From contig JASCOV010000007.1 in NCBI GenBank assembly GCA_029960045.1, positions 62,001 through 126,000 of the forward strand: a stretch of 64,000 bases of DNA. Direction: 5' to 3'. Every line of letters begins with the position of its first letter. Positions within the stretch are counted from its first letter, which is position 1. Positions 11,121-18,935 of the stretch are shown piece after piece. Under the pieces are notes generated by a model. It was not told where the DNA came from, made no database searches, and worked only from the letters and a program-made list of their open reading frames with translations. A program made the translations under genes and the position numbers. The stretch is from Flavobacteriaceae bacterium PS02293. Lineage in GTDB: Bacteria > Bacteroidota > Bacteroidia > Flavobacteriales > Weeksellaceae.

Positions 11121-12602
11121 ATGGAAAAGCATTTATTATCAAAAATTGTGAAGAAAGGAGCTTTGCTGGTTTCAAGTCTCAGCTTATCATTTGTTTTAGG
11201 ACAATATCAATCAAAAAAAATCACAGCTTCCACTCGCGAAAGTCGTGCAGAATTTGGAACTTCGGTCGCTATCAGCAATCAGTTTGCGGCAATTGGAGCG
11301 TCCCGAGAAGAAATTGCAAAAGGCGCCGTTTATATTTATCAAAAAAATGGAAGCAACTGGAACTTTCATCAAAAAATAAATGCGCCAGATGGCGTTGAAA
11401 TGGCCGAATTTGGTGGAAGCCTGAAATTTGGAAATGATTTCCTTGCTGCTTCTGCCGGAAGAGCTGACATCGGAAATATAATAAGAGCCGGCGCATTGTA
11501 CATTTATGAACAGAATTCCAATCAATGGAACTTTAAAAAGAAATTAATTGCTTCAGATTATGATAACGATGCATTACTCGGCGTCAATCCAACGTCGATG
11601 TCGGTTGACGGAAACACTATTGCAGCAGGTGCTCCTGGATTCAACAGTTGGAATGGCGCCGTTTATATTTTTGAAAAGAACAATAACGATTGGGTACAAA
11701 CACAAAAAATCACTTCTTCGGAAAGTGCGGATTACGGAAATTTCGGAATCGGAGTTAGTCTTTTTGGTGACTATCTTGCGATTGGCGCAAGTGGCGTAAA
11801 TAATAGTTCAGGAAAAATTCACATCTATAAAAAGAACAGTTCCGGAGAATGGATTTTCCACCAAAGCTTGACTTCATCCGATAATTTTGAGAATTCTTAC
11901 TTTGGAAATTCGGTCAGCTTAAACGGCAGTGAATTGGTGGTGGGTGCGTACACAGAAACAAATACCGGAAATCCCGCAATAGCCTATATTTTTAAACTTA
12001 ATAATAATGGAATATGGGATGAAACTCAAAAAATCCAAAGCTATGAATCTCCGGAACACACTTACTTTGGCTGGATGTGCGAATTGAAAAATGACAGACT
12101 TCTCATCAGCAGCCCACATCTTTACGGTGCTGAACCTGGAAGAACTTTGCTTTACAAAAAGAACAGCCAGAACAATTGGGAATTTGACCAGGAACTGAAA
12201 CCTCAAAATGACATTGCGGAAGATTTTTACGGCTGGAGCATTGCAATGGACTATAATGAAATCATAGTTGGCGCTTCCCGGGATAACCTGGATAACAATG
12301 AAGAAAACGAACTAAATGATGCGGGTTCAGCTTATATTTTCACTTCAACAAATCTTGCAACGAATGACAATAACCTTTCTAAGAATGATGTAAAAATCTA
12401 TCCAAATCCTGCTAAAGATTTCATTAATATTAAAAGTCAGAAAGACATTAATTCGATAGAAATTATTGAACAATCCGGAAAAAGAATAATAGAAACCAAG
12501 GATTTGGAAATCAATGTTTCTCAACTTACAAAAGGTATTTATATTCTGAAAATAAAATTCTCAAATGGAAGTTCATCGATTCAGAAATTGATTAAACAAT
12601 AA
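11121..12602 (+). CDS. T9SS-exported FG-GAP beta-propeller protein
   Basis: A 493-residue secreted protein with a signal peptide (cleavage near VLG-QY, residue ~28). About seven repeats of the type FG.SV.......AIGA......G.VYIYKKN....W correspond to FG-GAP/integrin-alpha-like blades. A T9SS type A sorting domain closes it (KIYPNPAKDFINIKS...KGIYILKIKFSNG...KLIKQ). A surface-exposed binding or adhesion role is plausible; no catalytic motif was seen. Upstream is the TGTCAC pair at 57 bases. It is followed by an inverted repeat and the TPR-HTH gene. Confidence 0.87.
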   Translation: MEKHLLSKIVKKGALLVSSLSLSFVLGQYQSKKITASTRESRAEFGTSVAISNQFAAIGASREEIAKGAVYIYQKNGSNWNFHQKINAPDGVEMAEFGGSLKFGNDFLAASAGRADIGNIIRAGALYIYEQNSNQWNFKKKLIASDYDNDALLGVNPTSMSVDGNTIAAGAPGFNSWNGAVYIFEKNNNDWVQTQKITSSESADYGNFGIGVSLFGDYLAIGASGVNNSSGKIHIYKKNSSGEWIFHQSLTSSDNFENSYFGNSVSLNGSELVVGAYTETNTGNPAIAYIFKLNNNGIWDETQKIQSYESPEHTYFGWMCELKNDRLLISSPHLYGAEPGRTLLYKKNSQNNWEFDQELKPQNDIAEDFYGWSIAMDYNEIIVGASRDNLDNNEENELNDAGSAYIFTSTNLATNDNNLSKNDVKIYPNPAKDFINIKSQKDINSIEIIEQSGKRIIETKDLEINVSQLTKGIYILKIKFSNGSSSIQKLIKQ

Positions 12603-12613
12603 TTAAACACAAC

Positions 12614-12680
12614 TTTGTCATTCCGTAGGAATGTAAATAATTTTATTCTAGTCTCATAGAGATTCCTACGAAATGACAAA
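12614..12680. repeat. Inverted repeat / bidirectional hairpin element
   Basis: Arm 12614-12633 (TTTGTCATTCCGTAGGAATG) and the reverse complement of arm 12661-12680 agree at 18 of 20 bases, with a 27-base AT-rich centre. It lies 11 bases after the T9SS stop, so it may end transcription. The long arms and unrelated centre also resemble the dispersed palindromic repeats found between genes in flavobacteria. No target duplication was recognised. Confidence 0.6.
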
Positions 12681-12777
12681 TAATCTGCAAAGTAACAATC
12701 ATACTTTAATACGAAATTTCATCTTTTTGCTTTTACGATTAATTATATTTATATTTCGTTAACGATTTTACCAAAAG

Positions 12778-14406
12778 ATGAAATTATTTCTGAGAATAAT
12801 ACCGATTATTATCCTTTTTGTTCTGCCTCCAACAATAAAAGGACAGTCTGAAAAAGAATGCGAGGTCATCATCGATTCTGCCATTCAGAAGATGTTCCGG
12901 AAAGAGCACACGAAGTCACTGGAAATGCTGATCCGGGTAAAAACGGTTGCGGAACAGAAGAAATGGGACAAGTCAAATTTCCGCGCAACCAACAACATCG
13001 GACTCAATTATTATCTGATGACCGACTTTGGCGAAGCTTTGAAGTTTTACCTCGAAGCTTATGATATTGCGACAAATATGCCCGACAAAAAGCACGTGAT
13101 GACCGTTGTGAACAACATTGCGATTCTTTATTTCCAGGAAAAAAACAACAAAAAAGCCTACGAATATTTCCTGAAAGCCTACCAAACTGCCAAAGAAAAC
13201 AACCGAAATGATAAAGCCGGTGCTTATGCGGTAAACCTCGGTTTGGTTTTGAATAAATTGAATAAGATCAATGACGCTTATAAATATATCCAGGAAGCGG
13301 AGACTTTGACGAAAGATGACCCGAAAGTCAACATTATGAACAAAATGGCGTTGGCAGAAAATCTTTACCTCAAGAAAAAATATAAAGAATCCGAAGCTAT
13401 TATTGATCATCTGATTCCTAAACTCGAAGCAGATAATCAAACAGAAAATTTGGTTTTCCTTCTCCTGATAAAAGCTCAAATCAATGAGAAAAAAGGTGAT
13501 TTTTCCGAAGCAAAATCCTTAGCCTTACAAGCAAGAAAACTCTCTCCAAATATCAATAATCGTGAAGAAGTTTACAATTATCTTTCGAAGATCAATGCGG
13601 AAACCAAGAATTATGACGAGTCTTTGAAATATAAAGATTCTGTGATAGTTGCAAATGATTCGATTTCAAAAATCAATAATTCGGCTCTGTTCAATAATGG
13701 GAAGATCAAGTTTGAAATGCAGAATTACCAGTTCGAACTCAAAGAAAGCCAGCAACGTCTGAGAGATGAAAGAAAGATCTTCTATATCATCATTGCTTCT
13801 GCTGTCATTATTATTTTGCTGGTTTTACTTTTTCTTTACAACAATTCGATAAAATACAAACAGCAGAAAAAAATCACGCAGCTGGAATTTGAGAAAAAAC
13901 AAAGTGACAATCTGATTCTGACGCAACAATTGAAAGAGCAGGAAACTTTATCCTTATTAGAAAAAGAACGCCTCAAAAATGAAATCGAACAGCAAAACCG
14001 ACAACTGACCTCACAAGCTTTGACCATTTCCAGCAGAAATGACGTGGTTGAAGAGATCATTGAGGCGATTATCAATCAACCGGAAATTTCCAATAATTTG
14101 AATTTGGTAAAATCGATCAAAGATTTAAAGATCCAATTGAAAAACAACAATCAGTGGGAAAGTTTCTTCAAACATTTTGAAGGTGTGAATCAGAATTTCA
14201 TCACCACTTTGAAAGAAAGGCATCCGGATTTGAGTTCTTCCGAGATCAGATTCATCTGTTATGTTTATATGAATCTGAGTCATAAAGAAATTGCTTCAAT
14301 CCTAAACATCAGTCCGGAATCCTGCAGAAAAAGAAAAGAACGGATCTCCAAAAAACTCAATCTGACAGAGAAAATAAATCTATTCGATTATATATCAACG
14401 ATTTAA
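12778..14406 (+). CDS. TPR repeat membrane-bound regulator with C-terminal HTH
   Basis: A 542-residue paralogue of the regulator at 5648-7120. It has a signal peptide (cleavage near IKG-QS, residue ~23), about six to eight TPR units to residue ~310, one membrane helix (FYIIIASAVIIILLVLLFLY), a glutamine/glutamate-rich coiled coil, and a LuxR-like HTH (LSSSEIRFICYVYMNLSHKEIASILNISPESCRKRKERISKKL). The periplasmic TPRs probably sense a protein or peptide, and the cytoplasmic HTH binds DNA. The T9SS genes on either side each carry the same tandem TGTCAC element, making them its likely targets. The signal sensed is unknown. Confidence 0.87.
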   Translation: MKLFLRIIPIIILFVLPPTIKGQSEKECEVIIDSAIQKMFRKEHTKSLEMLIRVKTVAEQKKWDKSNFRATNNIGLNYYLMTDFGEALKFYLEAYDIATNMPDKKHVMTVVNNIAILYFQEKNNKKAYEYFLKAYQTAKENNRNDKAGAYAVNLGLVLNKLNKINDAYKYIQEAETLTKDDPKVNIMNKMALAENLYLKKKYKESEAIIDHLIPKLEADNQTENLVFLLLIKAQINEKKGDFSEAKSLALQARKLSPNINNREEVYNYLSKINAETKNYDESLKYKDSVIVANDSISKINNSALFNNGKIKFEMQNYQFELKESQQRLRDERKIFYIIIASAVIIILLVLLFLYNNSIKYKQQKKITQLEFEKKQSDNLILTQQLKEQETLSLLEKERLKNEIEQQNRQLTSQALTISSRNDVVEEIIEAIINQPEISNNLNLVKSIKDLKIQLKNNNQWESFFKHFEGVNQNFITTLKERHPDLSSSEIRFICYVYMNLSHKEIASILNISPESCRKRKERISKKLNLTEKINLFDYISTI

Positions 14407-14435
14407 ATAAAATTCAGTCACGAATATAAATCCAC

Positions 14436-14456
14436 GTTGTCACAATATGTCACGCC
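14436..14456 (+). promoter_or_regulatory. Operator-like tandem TGTCAC pair, copy 2
   Basis: TGTCAC at 14438-14443 and 14448-14453, same 10-base period and same flanks as the copy at 11043-11063; only the two central bases differ (AT for TA). The block ends 57 bases before ATG 14514, the same distance as copy 1. This supports 14514 over 14466 as the start of the next gene. Confidence 0.6.
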
Positions 14457-14513
14457 CAAATTAATATGAATCTTTGTCTTTTTCATCAATTTTACACAAA
14501 TAAATTTTTGAAT

Positions 14514-16844
14514 ATGAAGAAAATATTGACTCTATTTTTATTGACCATCTGTTTCAGTTACTCCAGCAGACTGACCGCACAGATCTCATTTTTGACCTCG
14601 CCAGATTACGGACAGGTTTTCGATGTCACCTATGACCCGAGCAAGCCCAATGTTTTGTACGCAAATACGGTAACCAATCACATTGTGAAAAGTTCTGATA
14701 ACGGGCAAAATTGGGAAGTTCTCTATTCTTTCCCGTTAGACCTTAGCTTTGCAACCATCAAAGATTTGAGATGGACGGCTGATCAGAAATATCTAAGTTT
14801 TATTGTGACTGCGGAAGGTACAGTTTACAATCAGGTGATCATCATCGATCCAGCGAATGGAAACGTCATCAAGAAAATTGATTCACCAAACGGAAGTAAG
14901 CCCGGAAACCTGATCATGTCGTATTCTATTACCGGCAATAGCTATGAAAACATTCTTTTGCACACGACCTATATGTTCAATTTTGGACTTGTGACCGATA
15001 TCTTTTACACTAAAGATGGTGGAAACGACTGGCAAAACGTATATTCGAGTCCCAATAATGAAGGTGTTAATGTAAATAATGTTGCGATACATCCTAGCAA
15101 CTCAAATAAATTATTCTTGGCCAGAGGTTTTTCAGCAGGAACAAAATACGGGGGATTATTTGTGTCCGAAGATTCCGGAAATACCTGGACAGAGAAACTT
15201 GCAGGAACCAATTACTCAGCGATCACATTTGACCCAATTGATTCTCAAAAGGTATTTTTAGGAACTTTTTATCTTGCAGAAAATCAGGTTGAGAATCTTT
15301 ATCAATCTACTGATGGTGGTGATAACTGGAATGTTGTACCAATCAGCTGGACTGAGCTTTCTACGAATAGCATCCAAAAGATTGTCATCAATCCAAAAAA
15401 TACGAATGAAATAATGGTTTTGGAGGAAAATGAAATCGTAATTTCTAAAGATGGCGGGAATAGTTGGACTAATTATGTTTATCCGGACAATGATCTGGAA
15501 AACAAATATTACTACGGACTGAACGCAACTTATAACCCATCGAACAGTAATGAAGTGATTATCAGCTCCAATTACTATCCTTTCCATTCTTTGGATGGTG
15601 GTATCACTTTATCAAGATTCAAAAATCCATTTGCGAACAATACCGATAAAGTCAGTTTTCACAAAAGCACAGAAAAACATTTGTATTACGGATTGAGAAG
15701 AGGCTTTATTCATCAGAATTTCCAAAGTGGGGAAGAGACGCCCATCAATCTTCAGGCAATTAATTTCTTCCCGAATTTCACTAACAATGGTCTATTTGCT
15801 GACCCTTTGTTTGCAGGAAGAGTTTATATCAGCACCAGTGGTTTTATGGGTTCTACTTTTGCAGTAAGTGCAAATCACGGCGCAGATTATTCTACCGGTT
15901 ATAGCGATTATGGACTGAATATTATGAAGATCGCTACATCAAAATCCAATACCAATCATTCCTGGGTAGCTTTCAGCGAGACGGTTCGGAAATTTGATTT
16001 CAGTGATTTAACCAATATAACAAGTGAAGAAGTGATACTTCCTGATTTCGGAGTTGTGTTCGGAATCAGTATCGATGATAATAATGAAAATAACGTGCTT
16101 ATTTCCCAAAATAATGAGGTTTATAAAACAACTGACGGCGGACAGAACTGGACATCTTCGGAAAGTGGATTGGAAGTTTTGGAAAAAGATGTGGATTACA
16201 TTTACGACATTACCAAAAATTCTTTTAACAAAGACCAATTGCTTTTGTCCACAACTCAGGGAATTTTTATTTCCAATGATGAAGGTACGAACTGGAGCCA
16301 GATTTACAGTGGCAATGTCATCAACAAAGCAGAATTTTCGCCTTACAAAAATGGTGTTATCGTAGCAACTTCCAATTTTATGAACGGAAGCGGTGATGGT
16401 TATGCTTATCCGCCTTCACAGGTAAGAATTGTCTATTCTAAAGATTTTGGACAAACCTGGAATGAAGTTTCTCCTGGTAAATTAGGTTACTTGTTTTCGG
16501 AATCATCGGCTATCGATTTTCTGGATGATGAGAAAGCGGATATTTATTTCAGTACTTCAGATCTTGGATTGATGAAGTATAAGATTAATATGGAAACTTT
16601 GTCTGTTGATGCCACAGCTTCGGTAAAATCAGACCTTGTCATTTATCCAAATCCAACTTCCGATTACATCAATATTGCAAATGATCAGTTAAAGGATGTT
16701 ACAGTTTTAGATTTTACAGGGAAAATACTGCTGAGATCATCTTCTAAGAAAGTGGATCTGTCTAATCTTCCTAAAGGTGTTTATCTTCTGAACGTTACGC
16801 TCAATAATGGAAGATCAATATCCAGAAAACTCATAAAAAATTAA
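14514..16844 (+). CDS. T9SS-exported BNR/Asp-box (sortilin-like) propeller protein
   Basis: A 776-residue secreted protein starting MKKILTLFLLTICF with a signal peptide (cleavage near LTA-QI). At least seven Asp-box motifs (SDNGQNW, SEDSGNTW, STDGGDNW, SKDGGNSW, TTDGGQNW, SNDEGTNW, SKDFGQTW) mark a BNR/VPS10-type beta-propeller. The end is a T9SS type A sorting domain (VIYPNPTSDYINI...LPKGVYLLNVTLNNG...KLIKN). An upstream ATG at 14466 would put 16 non-signal residues in front and overlap the promoter zone. No sialidase-type catalytic set is evident, so a binding role is more likely than an enzyme. Confidence 0.87.
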   Translation: MKKILTLFLLTICFSYSSRLTAQISFLTSPDYGQVFDVTYDPSKPNVLYANTVTNHIVKSSDNGQNWEVLYSFPLDLSFATIKDLRWTADQKYLSFIVTAEGTVYNQVIIIDPANGNVIKKIDSPNGSKPGNLIMSYSITGNSYENILLHTTYMFNFGLVTDIFYTKDGGNDWQNVYSSPNNEGVNVNNVAIHPSNSNKLFLARGFSAGTKYGGLFVSEDSGNTWTEKLAGTNYSAITFDPIDSQKVFLGTFYLAENQVENLYQSTDGGDNWNVVPISWTELSTNSIQKIVINPKNTNEIMVLEENEIVISKDGGNSWTNYVYPDNDLENKYYYGLNATYNPSNSNEVIISSNYYPFHSLDGGITLSRFKNPFANNTDKVSFHKSTEKHLYYGLRRGFIHQNFQSGEETPINLQAINFFPNFTNNGLFADPLFAGRVYISTSGFMGSTFAVSANHGADYSTGYSDYGLNIMKIATSKSNTNHSWVAFSETVRKFDFSDLTNITSEEVILPDFGVVFGISIDDNNENNVLISQNNEVYKTTDGGQNWTSSESGLEVLEKDVDYIYDITKNSFNKDQLLLSTTQGIFISNDEGTNWSQIYSGNVINKAEFSPYKNGVIVATSNFMNGSGDGYAYPPSQVRIVYSKDFGQTWNEVSPGKLGYLFSESSAIDFLDDEKADIYFSTSDLGLMKYKINMETLSVDATASVKSDLVIYPNPTSDYINIANDQLKDVTVLDFTGKILLRSSSKKVDLSNLPKGVYLLNVTLNNGRSISRKLIKN

Positions 16845-16871
16845 ATTCTGATTCCGGCTTTAACAACAGAA

Positions 16872-16904
16872 AGAGAGCAAATATGATTTTGCTCTCTTTT
16901 TTTT
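16872..16904 (+). terminator. Rho-independent terminator
   Basis: AGAGAGCAAA (16872-16881) pairs perfectly with TTTGCTCTCT (16888-16897) around a 6-base loop and runs into T8. It lies 27 bases after the T9SS stop codon. Confidence 0.9.
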
Positions 16905-17056
16905 AACATAGAAATTCTTAGAATTTATAAATCTGTCATTTAGATGTTTGTTATTTTCTTTCTTTGTCAATTTCTTTTATGATTTCCTCTTGTTCCTTAA
17001 CTGCATTTTCATAAGATTTTTGGGTGTTTTTAAGTTGATCTTATTTCCATAAAACA

Positions 17057-18913
17057 TTAATTCTTGACTTCCAAAACCATTGCTGTTTTGGCCGGAATAT
17101 CTATTGTATTCTGAAAACTAAAATCTTTCCCAGAAATAATATCTTTTGCCTTGAAGCTATTAGAAATCATTTCCTTATATCGATTGAGGTCAAGCGTTAC
17201 TTTATTACTGTTTTTATTGAGTAAAACCATAACTTTTTGATTATCGGTATATCGGAAGTAAACATAAACATCATTATTTGTCGGTGCATAATGTTTGAAT
17301 TTTCCGTTGGCAACCACATTACTCGTTTTTCTCCAATTGAGCAAGTCGGTAAAATATTTCTTCGCTTCTTTTTCCTCATTGGTTAATCCTGCTTCTGTCA
17401 CAGCATTTTTAGAATCACCTTTCCAGCCTCCATAGAAATCGCTTCTTCTTTGTCCGTCGCTTCCGGCTTTGTCATTGGTCATCAGAACTTCGGTGCCATA
17501 GAAAAACTGTGGCGTTCCCCGCATCGTCATATACATAGCAATCCCAAGCTTCCAATTATCAAAATTTTTATTGATTCGAGAATAGAACCTGTCCAAATCG
17601 TGATTGTCCGGGAAAATCAATTGACTATCTGGATGTGGAAAAAGGAAGTCGTTTGCCACACTTTCATAGACTTTTCTCCAGGAAGAAAACCAGCCGCTTT
17701 TTTCATTGAGTGCAGAAACGATATTGTCATTAATGGAAAAATCCATCATCATCGGCATATAAGATTGGTAACCGTCGGTGTTTTTCTTATCGATTTGCCA
17801 ATAGGAAGTCTGAGCGATATTACGTGACATTTCTTCGGCAACGATGTTCATTTTCGGATATTCTTCAAGAATGGATTTTGTCCAATCCGCCAGGAAATTT
17901 TTATCGGAATAAGAATAAGTATCAACACGCAATCCCGAAAGTCCGGCATATTCAATCCACCAAATGATATTCTGGGTCAGATATTTTGCCAATAAAGGAT
18001 TCTTCTGATTGAGGTCTGCCATATGACCATCAAACCAGCCATTGAGATATTCTTCTTTGTCAATTTCGGTAGCGTAGAGGTCTGTGATTGTGGTTTTAAG
18101 ATGATTGGTTCTGACTCTGTTTTCCGAATCAGGATAATTAATCCAGCTTTGCTCAGGCAAGTCTTTGACGAAATAATACTCTGATCCACAATGATTAAGC
18201 ACAACATCCCAAATCAAACCAATGTTTCTTTTCTTGGCTTCTGTGGATAGTGTTTTCAGATTTTCATTAGTTCCAAATCTTGGGTCGATTTTGTAAAAGT
18301 CGGTTGATGCATAGCCGTGATAAGAATAAGTCGGCTCATCATTTTCAATCAACGGCGTGTTCCAGATCTGAGTATAACCCAACGATTTGATATAATCCAA
18401 ATGATTGATAATTCCTTGAATATCACCGCCGTGTCTTGCATCTTCATTGCTTCTGTCAAGTTTTTGTTCTAAAGTTGTTTTGACGATGTCGTTCTTTTCA
18501 TCACCATTTGAAAATCTGTCCGGAACAATCAGAAGAATAGCATCTTTTGAACCGTAACTTTCCCGATTGGCGCTGTTTGTTTCCCGGGCATAAATTGGGA
18601 AATCTTTTGTCAGAATAACTTTTTTATCCTTTGAAAATTTGATTTTTACAGTTCCGGCTTTTGCTTCAGGACTGATTTGTAAGGTCAGAAACAGATAGTT
18701 CTTGTTTTCAACCGTTTTATTTTCAGTAATAGTAACTCCGGAATAAGAAATCTCAGTCCGTAAATCTGAAATGTCTTTGCCATAGATTAACAATGTGACC
18801 GAATTATTTTTCATTCCAACCCACCAATTGGCAGGTTCAATTCGTTCAATCTTTTGAGAAAGAATGAGATTGAAACTGATGAAAAGTAAAAGTATTGCGA
18901 GTGATTTTTTCAT
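17057..18913 (-). CDS. GH13 neopullulanase/cyclomaltodextrinase-like alpha-amylase (SusA type)
   Basis: A 618-residue enzyme with a signal peptide (LILS-QK). Domains in order: a cyclomaltodextrinase N-terminal beta-sandwich (IEPANWWVGMKNNSVTLLIYG, residues ~22-115), a GH13 barrel, and a C-terminal cyclomaltodextrinase domain. Catalytic motifs are GLRVDTYSY (nucleophile D331), IVAEEMS (acid E360) and FPDNHDLDR (D439); region I is DVVLNHC. It should cleave alpha-1,4 bonds in maltodextrins, cyclodextrins or pullulan in the periplasm or at the surface. The esterase fusion gene upstream ends 22 bases before this ATG, so they are probably co-transcribed. Confidence 0.92.
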   Translation of the reverse strand: MKKSLAILLLFISFNLILSQKIERIEPANWWVGMKNNSVTLLIYGKDISDLRTEISYSGVTITENKTVENKNYLFLTLQISPEAKAGTVKIKFSKDKKVILTKDFPIYARETNSANRESYGSKDAILLIVPDRFSNGDEKNDIVKTTLEQKLDRSNEDARHGGDIQGIINHLDYIKSLGYTQIWNTPLIENDEPTYSYHGYASTDFYKIDPRFGTNENLKTLSTEAKKRNIGLIWDVVLNHCGSEYYFVKDLPEQSWINYPDSENRVRTNHLKTTITDLYATEIDKEEYLNGWFDGHMADLNQKNPLLAKYLTQNIIWWIEYAGLSGLRVDTYSYSDKNFLADWTKSILEEYPKMNIVAEEMSRNIAQTSYWQIDKKNTDGYQSYMPMMMDFSINDNIVSALNEKSGWFSSWRKVYESVANDFLFPHPDSQLIFPDNHDLDRFYSRINKNFDNWKLGIAMYMTMRGTPQFFYGTEVLMTNDKAGSDGQRRSDFYGGWKGDSKNAVTEAGLTNEEKEAKKYFTDLLNWRKTSNVVANGKFKHYAPTNNDVYVYFRYTDNQKVMVLLNKNSNKVTLDLNRYKEMISNSFKAKDIISGKDFSFQNTIDIPAKTAMVLEVKN

Positions 18914-18935
18914 TTTATAATTGAATTTGAGATTG

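Noticed and set aside
14466..14513. Upstream ATG for the BNR T9SS gene
   Set aside because: It would precede a normal signal peptide with 16 extra residues; the operator spacing equals that of the sister gene only with ATG 14514.
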